Part shown: positions 26,686-35,928 of the stretch, piece after piece | Numbering within the stretch: position 1 is the first letter of the stretch | Layout of the letters: every line of letters starts with the position of its first letter | NCBI RefSeq assembly: GCF_002723955.1 | Contig: NZ_BEWN01000003.1 | Location: 62,001 to 126,000, forward strand | DNA: 64,000 nt | Direction of reading: 5' to 3' | Source: Gluconobacter frateurii | GTDB lineage: Bacteria > Pseudomonadota > Alphaproteobacteria > Acetobacterales > Acetobacteraceae | Program-made: the position numbers and the translations under genes | Notes under the pieces: generated by a model | The model's database searches: none | The model's input: the letters and a program-made list of their open reading frames with translations, nothing else | What the model was told of the DNA's origin: nothing

Positions 26686-26976
26686 CTATATGAATCGTCC
26701 ACGCAGCATCCCGAGAGCAGGTAATGGGGCCCATCGTCTCGGAAGCTCGGCCCGGGCTATCCGCCGGACATGATAGCTGGGTGGGGGCTGCTGTTCTCCC
26801 ATTAAAAAGTGAGCATAGGCTCTGACCTGGGATGTGCGCCATTGGCAGTCTGATTCTGCAGCGTCCCGTGACAAATGAATATCAGCAATGACTGTACGCT
26901 TTCCCTGAGAAGCAATGACCGCCCATAATGTGTCGGCTTTTGGTAATGATGGACGCAGTGGTATGACTTCAGACAC
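26686..26976 (-). CDS. hypothetical protein
   Basis: 96 aa, starting at GTG (26976) with gaaaggga 5-6 bases upstream. No domain is recognised. The sequence is soluble, basic at the C-terminus (RRIARAELPRRW) and contains three Trp. It lies 127 bases upstream of secB on the same strand and divergent from lapA. The good ribosome site makes it likely real. Confidence 0.55.
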   Translation of the reverse strand: MSEVIPLRPSLPKADTLWAVIASQGKRTVIADIHLSRDAAESDCQWRTSQVRAYAHFLMGEQQPPPSYHVRRIARAELPRRWAPLPALGMLRGRFI

Positions 26977-27140
26977 GGCGGTCCCTTTCAGTAAGATACT
27001 GGGAATGTTATCGCCTTAACGGAACGTCAGCATCGGTGCTTGGTTATGTCCGAGACAAGAGCACACCATGAGTGCTGACAGGAAATCAATCCTCTTGCGG
27101 GTGTCTTGTCGCCCTGCAGGCAGCACGATAGGACCTCCCT

Positions 27141-27476
27141 ATGCTGAGACTTCTTTTTATCGTTATTTTCCTGGCCGCCCTGATCGTTTTTGCCCTGAGC
27201 AATACCGATCTTGAGCCAATCTGGCTGATTTCCTTCGGCTGGCATCTGTCTGTCGGAACGCTTGCACTCGGTATCGGTGTTGTGGGGCTGATCTTTGGCT
27301 TCCTGACCGGTTGGGTGGGAGAACTGCGTCAGCGTTCACGCGCCCGTCGTTCAGAAGCCCATGTCCGCACACTGGAAAGCCAGTTGGTTGAACTGCATCA
27401 GCGGCTTGACCGTCTCCAGACCCCACCGGTTGCTGCACCAGCAACAACGGTCTCCTCACCTGAAAACCGGATCTGA
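27141..27476 (+). CDS. lapA: LapA-like (DUF1049) membrane protein
   Basis: 111 aa. Two hydrophobic helices (LLFIVIFLAALIVFALSNTD and LALGIGVVGLIFGFLTGWV) flank the family motif FALSN...PIWL, then a basic stretch and a short coiled coil (TLESQLVELHQRLDRL). This matches the LapA family, which in enterobacteria assists LapB in controlling LPS synthesis at the inner membrane. No lapB is adjacent. It is 8 bases before pyrF, as in many alphaproteobacteria. The function here is inferred from family. Confidence 0.8.
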   Translation: MLRLLFIVIFLAALIVFALSNTDLEPIWLISFGWHLSVGTLALGIGVVGLIFGFLTGWVGELRQRSRARRSEAHVRTLESQLVELHQRLDRLQTPPVAAPATTVSSPENRI

Positions 27477-27484
27477 TCATTACC

Positions 27485-28195
27485 ATGTCCAAGCGCACCA
27501 AGCTGATTGCTGCTTTTGATACGAACAGCCGATCGCAGGCAGAAGAGTGGTCTTCAACACTTGGCAATACGGTTGATGCCATCAAGCTTGGGCTTGAATT
27601 CACCTATGCCTGCGGTCTGGATGCAGTTCGGGAAGTATCCGCAGGCCACAAGCTTTTTCTGGACCTGAAGCTACACGATATCCCGAATACCGTAGCGTCA
27701 GGTTTGTCAGCGCTTGCACCATTGAGGCCCGCCCTCACAACGATTCATGCCTGTGGCGGTGCCGAGATGATCTCTCGCTCTCGCGAAGCTCTGGAAAAAT
27801 CCTTTCCAGATGAGGCACAGCGCCCTCGCCTGCTCGCCGTTACCGTGTTGACCAGTATGGATGATGCTGGCCTGCGGGAGACGGGTGTGGACACTACGCC
27901 ACGGGAGCAGGTGCTGCGCCTCGGGAAGCTGGCGATCGCATCGGGCGCGGATGGGTTGGTCTGTTCCGCTCATGAAATCGGGCTTCTGCGTGATGCTTTG
28001 GGTGATAAGCCTGTTCTGGTGGTTCCTGGAATTCGCCCTGCCGGTAGCGCATCCAATGATCAGAAACGGATCATGACGCCTACGCAGGCTGCTCAGGCGG
28101 GTGCAGACTGGATCGTCGTAGGACGACCTATCACACGTGCAGTCAATCCCGCCTTGGCGGCCCAGGACATCATGGCTGAGCTTGCCAGCGCATGA
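27485..28195 (+). CDS. pyrF: orotidine-5'-phosphate decarboxylase
   Basis: 236 aa. IAAFDTN opens the barrel, LFLDLKLHDIPNTV carries the catalytic DxKxxD array, and VVPGIRPAGSASNDQKRIMTP the phosphate loop. It decarboxylates OMP to UMP in the cytoplasm. Start 8 bases after lapA; its stop overlaps trpF as ATGA. No unusual residue. Confidence 0.97.
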   Translation: MSKRTKLIAAFDTNSRSQAEEWSSTLGNTVDAIKLGLEFTYACGLDAVREVSAGHKLFLDLKLHDIPNTVASGLSALAPLRPALTTIHACGGAEMISRSREALEKSFPDEAQRPRLLAVTVLTSMDDAGLRETGVDTTPREQVLRLGKLAIASGADGLVCSAHEIGLLRDALGDKPVLVVPGIRPAGSASNDQKRIMTPTQAAQAGADWIVVGRPITRAVNPALAAQDIMAELASA

Positions 28196-28827
28196 CCGGC
28201 ATCAAGATATGCGGTGTGCGGGATGTTGCAACTATGCAGGCCTGTGCTGATCTGCGTGTCGACTGGGTCGGTTTGGTCTTTTATCAGGCATCCCCTCGTT
28301 ACGTGACGCCTGAGCAGGCGCAGGTCCTTACCCGCAGCATTCCATCCCACGGCGATGGTGGACCTGCCCGTGTTGGTCTTTTTGTTAAAGCAGATGATGA
28401 GACAATCGAACGGACCCTTCAGTCCGTGCCGCTTGATATCCTTCAGATCTACGATACGGAAGAACGGGCTGGGGCAATCAAAAGCCGGTTTGGTCTTCCG
28501 ACCTGGCTTGCGCGAGGTGTGTCATCCTCTTCGGACCTTCCATCCCGTGCTCAATTCGATGGCTATGTCATTGAGGCCCCTCACCAGAAGGGCGACGATC
28601 GCCCCGGGGGGCTAGGGCGAACATTTGACTGGACGTTGACCAAAAACTGGACTGCCCCAGTGTTCTGGATGCTGGCGGGTGGGCTAAATCCGTCGAACGT
28701 TCGCGACGCATTGCACGCGAGTGGAGCGCCTGCTGTCGATGTCTCTTCAGGTGTCGAAGACAGGCCTGGTCATAAGTCTCACGACTTAATCAAAAAATTT
28801 GTTGAAAAAGTTCGTTTGGGGGGTTGA
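28192..28827 (+). CDS. trpF: phosphoribosylanthranilate isomerase
   Basis: 211 aa. IKICGVRD at residues 3-10 holds the catalytic Cys, and LRVDWVGLVFYQASPRYV, VGLFV and LAGGLNPSNV with VDVSSGVED form the phosphate and ring sites. It performs the Amadori rearrangement in tryptophan synthesis. Coupled to pyrF by a 4-base overlap; trpB/trpA are not next in line, as tRNA-Ser follows 40 bases later. Confidence 0.97.
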   Translation: MTGIKICGVRDVATMQACADLRVDWVGLVFYQASPRYVTPEQAQVLTRSIPSHGDGGPARVGLFVKADDETIERTLQSVPLDILQIYDTEERAGAIKSRFGLPTWLARGVSSSSDLPSRAQFDGYVIEAPHQKGDDRPGGLGRTFDWTLTKNWTAPVFWMLAGGLNPSNVRDALHASGAPAVDVSSGVEDRPGHKSHDLIKKFVEKVRLGG

Positions 28828-28867
28828 TCTCCGAAAGGCCTTTTCGTAAACACCACCTCGCTCGACA

Positions 28868-28958
28868 GGAGAGATGGCCGAGCGGCTTAAGGCGCACGCT
28901 TGGAAAGCGTGTGTACGTTAATAGCGTACCGAGGGTTCGAATCCCTCTCTCTCCGCCA
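28868..28958 (+). tRNA. tRNA-Ser (GGA)
   Basis: Acceptor GGAGAGA pairs with TCTCTCC, with discriminator G and an encoded CCA. D-arm gccgagcggcttaaggc, anticodon loop TTGGAAA with anticodon GGA at 28902-28904, a long class II variable arm (gtacgttaatagcgtac) and T-loop TTCGAAT. It reads UCC/UCU serine codons. Confidence 0.97.
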
Positions 28959-29218
28959 TGCATCGAGAAATCCAGTAAACTCAGTAAGTTACTTTTCGGT
29001 GAGTAATTTTTTGTCACTAGGTTTGTTGCTCTTTCGTGATAAAGCGGCGCCAGTAATAACCTGCCAAGGGACGAAAGCCGCTTGATTACGGTAGATCTGG
29101 ACACCCAGGAAAAAATAAATTCAAGACGGCGGCAATGTGCGCGAGTGCGATTTGCAAATGACCAGCCTGATAGCGGCGAACCCAAGTTTGGTATGCTTAC
29201 CGTGGGGGCTGGTTTGTG

Positions 29219-29530
29219 ATGACTGCAGATATGTCCTCTACCCGAAAAACAGTACGACAGCGGCCGCCCTCGCCTACTCCAAAATGGATGGGCAGAGGGT
29301 TTTTGAGTCTCGTTTTGGCTTGGGTTTTTGCTCATTTGGTAACCTTGGGATCTCCTCACTGGGGACCTGGTACGCGACATGACGCTGTGATTTTCGGTCA
29401 GATGATTGCAATCGCACTCTTTCCCATATTGTTTCTGGTCGCTTTCGGGACAAAAAATCCTTTGCGAGGTGCCGTTTTCGTCGGAATTACCTGCATCGTC
29501 GCCGCCTCTGGCTTACTGTTTCATCGCTGA
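29219..29530 (+). CDS. small membrane protein of a PepSY iron-uptake-type operon (DUF3649-like)
   Basis: 103 aa from the ATG at 29219 (ggggg upstream). A basic, disordered N-terminus of 25 residues is followed by three hydrophobic helices (FLSLVLAWVFAHLV, AVIFGQMIAIALFPILFLVAFG, AVFVGITCIVAASGLLF). Length and position resemble DUF3649 proteins, which precede PepSY and DUF3325 genes in ferric-siderophore loci. The stop overlaps the PepSY gene start (TGATG). The family assignment is tentative; the operon context carries most weight. Confidence 0.6.
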   Translation: MTADMSSTRKTVRQRPPSPTPKWMGRGFLSLVLAWVFAHLVTLGSPHWGPGTRHDAVIFGQMIAIALFPILFLVAFGTKNPLRGAVFVGITCIVAASGLLFHR

Positions 29531-30990
29531 TGCAAGATAATCTCCGTACCCGCATGGGATGGCTCCATGCATGGATTGGGTTTGTTGCTGGTCTTCTTCT
29601 TTTCTGCGTTTTTGTGACAGGAAGTCTGGCAGTCTTCGATACCGAACTGACACGATGGCTTCAGCCTGAGGTTCCCCCGCAAGCCCCGCCTTTCTCTGCA
29701 CACGCCCTTGATAGCACACTGCCGGCTGTCCGCAGTCTGCTGCTACAAGGAGAAAAGCCCTTTATAACACTGCCTTCCACGCGTGATCCGTTCATGCGCG
29801 TGCAGCATCACGACGGTTATGAATTTCTGAATGTGCCGTTCAACCCTCAGACTGGTAAGCAGATTTCTGCTCGCGCAACAGCAGGAGGCACATTTTTTTA
29901 TGACCTGCATTATACAATGCGGACTGGCCTTTACGGCGAAACAGTTATTGCCGTTGCGGGGCTGGCGTTATTGGTCACGCTGGGTTCTGGCATCATCATT
30001 CACCTGAAAGGGCTGATTCCTGATCTGCTACTGCTGCGGCCGTTTGGTGCCAGGCTGAGGGCGTGGCTGGACGTACATGTTCTGGCCAGCGTCCCTTTTC
30101 TGCCTTTTGTAATTATGATGGCCTATACAGGGACCTTCATACGTGCACGCACCGTTTTCCCACCGGTGCCTTATGTCGCTTCGTTTGAAGCCCTTTTTAT
30201 CGCCAACTCCCATCCGGATGTACCCGCGGAAGAAGAGAAACCAAGTGTACCGACTTTGCCTTCCCTACCTTCGTTGTTGTCACAAGCTGAGCAGACATTA
30301 GGAAGCGGCCAGGTCGGCCACATCCTTTTTCTGCCAGACAGCATGCTCTTTACGCGGACGGATATGTCTGGCCCGCTGCTAACGCGCGAACATATAGATT
30401 TCAGCCCGGTTGACGGGCGTTTCCTTCGGCATGTTCTGCTACCGACGCCTGTGACACATGCGCAGCAGTTGATGGAGGGCATTCATTATGCACGATGGAC
30501 GGGATCAGGACTGCGATGGATGTATTTTCTGTCAGGCGTCACGGGAGCTGTCATGTTTGCGAGCGGCTCAATCATTTTCCTGATGAAGCGCCGTAAGCAA
30601 TCGGGAGAGCGGGCTATATTCCGTATTGCGGAAGGTTTGGCTATCGGGTCGATTCCGGGTTTTCTTCTGGCAACACTCGCTTTTTTCTGGGCTAATCGCC
30701 TTCTGCCGGTCTCTCTCTCATCCCGTCCCCTGGCCGAGGTCCATAGCTTTTTTGTCGTGTGGGCTATAAGCGCGATAGTCGGACTCTTGGCATGTTTGTA
30801 TGGACGTCAAATGCTGGGATGGAAAATACAGCTGGGTATTCTTGGTTTCTTGTCGATATTTCTCACGCCCCTCGATCTTCTTACACGGTCCGGCGTGTCC
30901 ATTCTTCATCTTCCAACTGTTTTTGCTGCAACTGATCTTTGTGCCCTTATGCTGGGATTGGTGTCGCTTCAGATTGCTCGTCGACTATGA
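29530..30990 (+). CDS. PepSY-domain transmembrane protein (iron-uptake / ferric-reductase type)
   Basis: 486 aa with four main membrane regions: residues about 10-32 (HAWIGFVAGLLLFCVFVTGSL), 140-160, 185-210 and a C-terminal group of several helices. The opening RMGWLHAWIGFVAG with GSLAVFDTEL is diagnostic of PepSY_TM proteins, which sit in the inner membrane with TonB-dependent siderophore systems and are thought to reduce or release iron. Several His are conserved in or near helices (HAW, DLHYTM, HYARWTGSGLRW). Translation is coupled on both sides (TGATG upstream, ATGA downstream). No receptor gene is adjacent. Confidence 0.85.
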   Translation: MQDNLRTRMGWLHAWIGFVAGLLLFCVFVTGSLAVFDTELTRWLQPEVPPQAPPFSAHALDSTLPAVRSLLLQGEKPFITLPSTRDPFMRVQHHDGYEFLNVPFNPQTGKQISARATAGGTFFYDLHYTMRTGLYGETVIAVAGLALLVTLGSGIIIHLKGLIPDLLLLRPFGARLRAWLDVHVLASVPFLPFVIMMAYTGTFIRARTVFPPVPYVASFEALFIANSHPDVPAEEEKPSVPTLPSLPSLLSQAEQTLGSGQVGHILFLPDSMLFTRTDMSGPLLTREHIDFSPVDGRFLRHVLLPTPVTHAQQLMEGIHYARWTGSGLRWMYFLSGVTGAVMFASGSIIFLMKRRKQSGERAIFRIAEGLAIGSIPGFLLATLAFFWANRLLPVSLSSRPLAEVHSFFVVWAISAIVGLLACLYGRQMLGWKIQLGILGFLSIFLTPLDLLTRSGVSILHLPTVFAATDLCALMLGLVSLQIARRL

Positions 30991-31298
30991 TGCTATGTCT
31001 CTGCCTGTTGTTGTGTAGCTGCGGCTTGGTCATGCATGCTCTATGCGAGCCCAAAATGCTTCGCTTCGCCAAATTACATCACAATGAGCCATCACCTTTT
31101 ATGCGGATTGGCCGTTTTGCGTGTCTCTTCCTTGCGTTTCTCTTTCCACTATGGACTCAGCCAAAGACCGCTATTTTTATATGGTCAGGTGCGTTTTCAT
31201 TGGGTGCGGTGGCAGTTTCCCTAAGTTGGGCTGCTTTCGCCCGTTTCCGTGAAGTCCAACAGACGCGCATTCGGTCAGGCGAACAGGTCCGTAACTAG
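30987..31298 (+). CDS. DUF3325-like small membrane protein
   Basis: 103 aa from the ATG at 30987, overlapping the PepSY stop by four bases. Three hydrophobic helices with a basic loop between the first two (EPKMLRFAKLHH) resemble DUF3325, the usual third member of PepSY operons. Function unknown; probably part of an inner-membrane complex with the two upstream proteins. Gene-poor DNA follows. Confidence 0.6.
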   Translation: MMLCLCLLLCSCGLVMHALCEPKMLRFAKLHHNEPSPFMRIGRFACLFLAFLFPLWTQPKTAIFIWSGAFSLGAVAVSLSWAAFARFREVQQTRIRSGEQVRN

Positions 31299-32181
31299 GG
31301 AATGTTTTGCATGGGGGCGCCGTACGGGACGCGCTTTTTCTACCCCTTAGTGGTAGACCATGGATTGAGAAGGTAGCGCCGAACTGCATGTTTGTTCACG
31401 TTCTCTGAAGAGAAATAGAGAGGCTGAATTTCCCCATTCCCTAACGTCACAAACCATTAGAAAACTGGCCCTGCCTGTTGTGGCATAGGGGTTTTCCTTG
31501 GAGTGAGAGGGATCATACCAACGTGCCATTACCGTGTACGGGTCTCCTTCGCTTCTTAGAGGCACTTGGTAAGTGTCTCGTCCTTGGTAATTCGCTCACG
31601 ATGTCCAAAATGCTTTTCCGGAGACCGGAGTAAGGTAAGTTGAACGGAGGGACTTAGAGGGCCTTGAAGTAAATTATGAAGGTCTATTGGAATGATGGCG
31701 GCATGAACATTAGCGCAGATATGTGTCCATCAGACCTCGTAAAGTGCAGATGCCGGTCTAGCCTGATCTACTCTGCCATTATAGTTTCTCAGAAGACGAT
31801 ATTCAGACTTTGTTTCTTCGGGATTCTCTTGAAAAATCTGAATGATCTCTAACGCCACTTATGAAAATTTATAGTATTGCAAATCTATGCTGTGATGCAA
31901 AGATGCATGATGAACTGCGTCAAGAACGTGCGTTGCCCGCTTATAACGGGATAGTTCACTCCATTCATAGCTGACTTTATATTTATTTAGTGAATAGGCA
32001 GCGAGTAGATTCATTTGGAATGATAGAAATGCCTATGATCATGATGCACAAATGCGCTTCAATCGGGTCCCAGTCTCTGTATATCGAACGGTTATTTCCC
32101 TCGGGCAAGTGGGAGCGTTAAGTCTCAAGGTCAGACATACAGAATAGAACCGTTAGAGAAGTCGAAATCTCATGCCCTTGA
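31299..32181. other. 883-base stretch without a convincing gene (probably decayed)
   Basis: No recognisable protein is encoded on either strand, and base composition is more AT-rich than the neighbours. On the minus strand, a 51-codon frame (ATG at 32014, stop TAA at 31859) continues in the same frame beyond that stop for another 42 codons. This coherent but interrupted reading may be the remains of a gene. No inverted terminal repeat or transposase motif was found. Confidence 0.5.
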
Positions 32182-33357
32182 TCAGGAAGGAGATATTAGA
32201 CCTAAATCGCGCGCTGCTTCGGTTGCGATGTCATGGCGTAGCTTTACGACACTGTGTCCGCCGGAAGGATGAACGCGGTTTGTGAGGATCAGGACATAAC
32301 TGTCACTCTCCGGGTCGATCCACAGAGACGTTCCGGTAAAGCCCGTATGCCCAAAAGAGTTACGCGAGAAAATATCGCCGCGTGGAGACGAATAATGCGT
32401 CGAAATGTCCCAACCTAGGCCCCTGAGATCAGTTTTTGCAGTCGGCTGCTGCGGCGTAACCATGAGGACAAGTGTCTCACGTCTCAAAGGGAATGAGCTC
32501 GGGCGCCCAGCTAGTCGATCAAGGAGTGCCTGCGCATAGAGGCACATATCATGAGCATCTGAAAAAAGCCCGGCATGTCCCGCTACACCCCCCATTCTTC
32601 GGGCCGTCGGGTCATGGACAACACCACGCAGCAGTATTCCCTTTTCGTCGTATTGCGTGGGGGCAATAATTGGCGTCAGGGACGCATCAGGAAGATAGCC
32701 GGACTGCGTCATTCCCAATGGGAAAAGAATATTTCTGCGGACATAATCGTTAAGAGCAAGGCCGCTCACTTTTTCGACGATGAGGCCCAAGGTGATGAAA
32801 TTGATATCACTGTATACAAATTTCTCGGCAGGAGGATTGGCCAGCGGCGAGGTCATGACGCGGCGAACAGCCTCGACTTTTCCGTTCCAGGCGTCTTCCA
32901 GAGGGAGGTCTGGTGGAAGGCCGGAATAGTGTGTCAGAAGAAGGCGGAGCGTGATGCTGCTTTTGCCATTGGTACCAAATGCAGGAAGATAGCGCGTTAC
33001 AGGATCATCAAGGTGCAGTTGCCCCTCCTCCACTAACTGCATGACGGCCAGCGCTGTCATGGTTGGCTTGGTCAGGGAGGCCATGTCGAAATGCGTTTCC
33101 CACGTCATGGGTTCCTGGCGAGGAACGAGGACCTGATGGCCATAAACGTATCGATGAACGATTTGCTCATTATGGCCGATTGCGACAACAGCGCCCGGGG
33201 CCTGCCCGTCCAGTATGGCGTCTCTGACTAACCGATCTACCCCTGAGAATTGATCGTGCGATGGGCGGGCGCATGCTGTGAACATCGAGCAGGTAAGCGC
33301 CATACCACCGGCCAGAAAAGATCTTCTGCCTGAAACTTGTTGGCGCAACTTCATCAT
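32182..33357 (-). CDS. exported serine hydrolase, beta-lactamase class C / PBP4B-EstB family
   Basis: 391 aa. The N-terminus SGRRSFLAGG followed by a hydrophobic stretch and FTAC fits a Tat signal with a lipobox, so it is probably a lipoprotein facing the periplasm. Catalytic elements: SLTK (S94, K97), YSDIN (Tyr182) and HTG (337-339). The YSD-N form and GMTQSGY are typical of the YfeW/EstB branch, which includes D,D-peptidases and esterases more than true beta-lactamases. Transcribed alone; the MCP gene lies about 100 bases upstream on the same strand. Substrate cannot be read from sequence. Confidence 0.87.
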   Translation of the reverse strand: MMKLRQQVSGRRSFLAGGMALTCSMFTACARPSHDQFSGVDRLVRDAILDGQAPGAVVAIGHNEQIVHRYVYGHQVLVPRQEPMTWETHFDMASLTKPTMTALAVMQLVEEGQLHLDDPVTRYLPAFGTNGKSSITLRLLLTHYSGLPPDLPLEDAWNGKVEAVRRVMTSPLANPPAEKFVYSDINFITLGLIVEKVSGLALNDYVRRNILFPLGMTQSGYLPDASLTPIIAPTQYDEKGILLRGVVHDPTARRMGGVAGHAGLFSDAHDMCLYAQALLDRLAGRPSSFPLRRETLVLMVTPQQPTAKTDLRGLGWDISTHYSSPRGDIFSRNSFGHTGFTGTSLWIDPESDSYVLILTNRVHPSGGHSVVKLRHDIATEAARDLGLISPS

Positions 33358-33454
33358 GCCCGGTTCTCCAGCCTCTAATTCTTACGATCCCGAAAGAAGG
33401 TGCGAGAGTAGCCGGGTTATGATGAAGCGCAAGTGCCAATAAAATTGGAAATTC

Positions 33455-34828
33455 TCAACGTTCCGCGCGGTAGGTAAAATGCCCTACCACTTTATGAAGC
33501 TGTTGCGCCTCGTGCTTGAGATTATGGCTGGCTGTCGTGGTTTCTTCGACCATAGCTGCATTGTGCTGTGTGGCCTGATCCATTGCGCTGATCCGGGTAT
33601 TGATATCGGACAGACTTTCGGCTTGATCAGTCGCAGCTGACGAGATGCTCTCAACCAGAGAGGTAATACGACCAACATTCGCAGTGATCGTGCTGATTGC
33701 CTGATTGGCTTGAGCGACAAGTCCCACTCCTTCGGAAACTCGTGTGCCAGAAACGGAAATAAGGGCACGGATCTCTTTTGCCGAAGTGGAGGACCGATGG
33801 GCAAGATTGCGGATCTCAGTTGCAACGACGGAAAAGCCAGCCCCGGCCTCCCCGGCGCGAGCAGCTTCGATGCCGGCATTCAGGGCGAGAAGATTGGTCT
33901 GAAACGCCATTTCTTCCATCAGTCCGATTGTTGCCCCCACCTGCCCTGACGAAGCCTTGATGCCTTCCATGGCGCCATTGGCCAGCTTCATGACTTCGGC
34001 TACTGCTACGGCTTCATCTCGAGCGCTGGAAGCAGCCAGCCTGGCGTCCTGAACAGCCTGAGCAGTGTCACGCACTGTCGCTGTAACAGAACTGACTGCC
34101 GTAGCAGCCTCCGCAAGATTGGCCGCCTGCTGCTCTGTCCGAGCGGCAAGATCGTCTGATGCGGAAGATATTTCTGCTGTACCGCTGGCGATGACTGATG
34201 CGCCATCGGCGATTTGCTCCACGGAAGACCGGTAGTTGGCAATGAGAGCATTGAAATTCACCCGGAAATCTTCGAATTTTTCTTGAAATGGCTCGGGAAA
34301 AGAAAAGGTCAGGTTGCCAGTTTTGACGATCTCCATACCGGCACAGATCTGTTCTATTGTTTCACTCTGGACCTGCCGGATCCGATCACTCTCTTCAGAA
34401 AGGTGCTTTTGAGCCTCAGCGGCTTTGCGGGCTTCGTGTGCAGCCTCTTCCTGGGCCCGGATCCGGTGTTGGCTACTGTCGATGAACTTAAGAAGGGATT
34501 TGGCGAGCCGCCCGGCGTCATCCAAGCGGTCGCCATAAGGAACACGGGATTTGAAATCCCCGTCTGCAACCTTTTCCGTTGCTTCCGTAATTCGTTCAAA
34601 AGGGACCGCGATGATGCGAATGGCAAAGCTGCCAATCACCAGGGTCAAAATAATCTGCAGCAGAACACCGAGCAGCTGGGTAACGATCTGCGCCCCTGCA
34701 TAGTGAACAAGAAACCTCTCGCACACTTCATCCACAACAAACTGAACGGCAGAAACAACGAGAAGGGCCGTGATGATGACCCGAAGTTTCTGTCGGATCG
34801 GAGCTTTCGTTTCAATCCAACGGAGCAA
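33455..34828 (-). CDS. methyl-accepting chemotaxis protein lacking a periplasmic sensor domain
   Basis: 457 aa, starting at TTG (34828) with gggag 9 bases upstream. Two hydrophobic segments (about 18-34 and 47-72) are separated by only about a dozen residues, so there is no extracytoplasmic ligand domain. HAMP follows ([20 protein letters not shown]), then a helical linker, and the signalling domain with the conserved tip [20 protein letters not shown]. There is no C-terminal CheR/CheB pentapeptide. Such receptors usually sense cytoplasmic or membrane-energy signals. It implies a motile host with a chemotaxis system elsewhere. Confidence 0.9.
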   Translation of the reverse strand: MLRWIETKAPIRQKLRVIITALLVVSAVQFVVDEVCERFLVHYAGAQIVTQLLGVLLQIILTLVIGSFAIRIIAVPFERITEATEKVADGDFKSRVPYGDRLDDAGRLAKSLLKFIDSSQHRIRAQEEAAHEARKAAEAQKHLSEESDRIRQVQSETIEQICAGMEIVKTGNLTFSFPEPFQEKFEDFRVNFNALIANYRSSVEQIADGASVIASGTAEISSASDDLAARTEQQAANLAEAATAVSSVTATVRDTAQAVQDARLAASSARDEAVAVAEVMKLANGAMEGIKASSGQVGATIGLMEEMAFQTNLLALNAGIEAARAGEAGAGFSVVATEIRNLAHRSSTSAKEIRALISVSGTRVSEGVGLVAQANQAISTITANVGRITSLVESISSAATDQAESLSDINTRISAMDQATQHNAAMVEETTTASHNLKHEAQQLHKVVGHFTYRAER

Positions 34829-34987
34829 GGGAAGTTTCTCCCGAAAATATAATGGCAGCCGTATGCGGGTCAGAACGGCTTCCAGAACCCGGAAGAAATC
34901 TAAAGGCAGTTTCTTAATTTATCCTGAATGGCCCAATGGACGCTCAACTTGTGATGCGCGCGAGTGCGTGGCGTCACAGGAAGCCCG

Positions 34988-35752
34988 TCAGGTCATACCT
35001 TCAGCCAGCATTTCGCCATCTGCGTTGATGCGGAAATCCGCGCTTCCTTCGGTAACAAGAAGCCGACTGTATTCACACACACCATGGCCAGTACATGTCG
35101 TCACACGCTTTATCCGCATTAATGGAGCGCCTGTATCCACTTTCAGCCACTCCGCAACGTCTTGAGACGCCCGTGACAGGCCGATGGAAATGTCTGCATG
35201 ACTGATGCGTAGCTTGAGCACGTCCTGCAAAATGGAGGCAGATGTTGTGCGGGCAGCAAGTTCTGGCGTGACAAGCTCAGCGAGCGGTCCCGGATAGAAT
35301 ACCTCCGTCACGCCCAACGGCCCTTCTTCTGAGCGATAGCCACGTCGAATGAAGAGCGTATCGCCTGTCACGGAAAGTGCCTTTGCAACCTCTTCGGGTG
35401 GCTGACGCATTCTGTAATCCAGAAGCGTCATCTCAGGGCTTAAACCCTTGCCTGCCAGAATTTCAAAAAATGAGTGAATGGTCTGCTGTCGGCCCGGCCG
35501 ATGCAATGCCCCGACAAACGTGCCCCGGCCATGCTGGCGCACGACGACATCACGCTCCGCGAGATAGGACAGTGCCTGGCGGACCGTGATGCGACTGACG
35601 CCATACATCTGGCAAAGCTCCGCCTCTGAAGGCAGGCGCTCCATGAACCGGCTGTCCTTGCCAATCAGCCCGGAGATATGGTGCCCCACCTGAAGATACA
35701 GGGGGGTTGGACCATTCGGATCCAGATCTGATGAAAAGACGGCATGACGCAT
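34988..35752 (-). CDS. GntR-family (HutC/UTRA) transcriptional regulator
   Basis: 254 aa from the ATG at 35752; a GTG at 35779 adds nine residues, and neither has a clear ribosome site. The N-terminal winged helix is MERLPSEAELCQMYGVSRI and TVRQALSYLAERDVVVRQ with GRGTFV. The C-terminal UTRA ligand domain includes RRGYRSEEGPLGVTEVFYP and MRIKRV. UTRA domains bind small effectors such as sugars, phosphonates, histidine derivatives or nucleobases. It is divergent from the six-gene purine operon, with two near-identical palindromic sites between them, so it probably represses both itself and that operon until a purine-related effector appears. Confidence 0.9.
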   Translation of the reverse strand: MRHAVFSSDLDPNGPTPLYLQVGHHISGLIGKDSRFMERLPSEAELCQMYGVSRITVRQALSYLAERDVVVRQHGRGTFVGALHRPGRQQTIHSFFEILAGKGLSPEMTLLDYRMRQPPEEVAKALSVTGDTLFIRRGYRSEEGPLGVTEVFYPGPLAELVTPELAARTTSASILQDVLKLRISHADISIGLSRASQDVAEWLKVDTGAPLMRIKRVTTCTGHGVCEYSRLLVTEGSADFRINADGEMLAEGMT

Positions 35753-35812
35753 AAGGAAAAAATCCGGGGAACGTTTCACTTTTGGATTGAACGAAAGTCG
35801 ATGAGACGATAC

Positions 35813-35844
35813 TAAGACGTCTTATAACAACCTAATACGTCTTT
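35813..35844. promoter_or_regulatory. twin operator sites for the divergent GntR regulator
   Basis: taagacgtctta (35813-35824) is a perfect 12-bp palindrome. A near copy, taatacgtcttt (35833-35844), lies exactly 20 bases later, two helical turns. A TATAAC-like -10 element (about 35823-35828) lies between them for rightward transcription. GntR/HutC proteins bind short palindromes of this kind. The sites are about 60-90 bases from the gntR start and 85-115 from the receptor start. Confidence 0.6.
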
Positions 35845-35928
35845 GCCGATTCATGTGTCGCCTTTACGGCCGATCCATGGGGATCTGTGTCACTTCGGGC
35901 GTCTCCGTATCGTTTGAGAGCTTCTTCC

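Noticed and set aside
28790-29380. 196-codon minus-strand open frame
   Set aside because: It runs across tRNA-Ser in antisense (its GERGIRTLG text is the reverse translation of the tRNA), and no ribosome site or family is seen.
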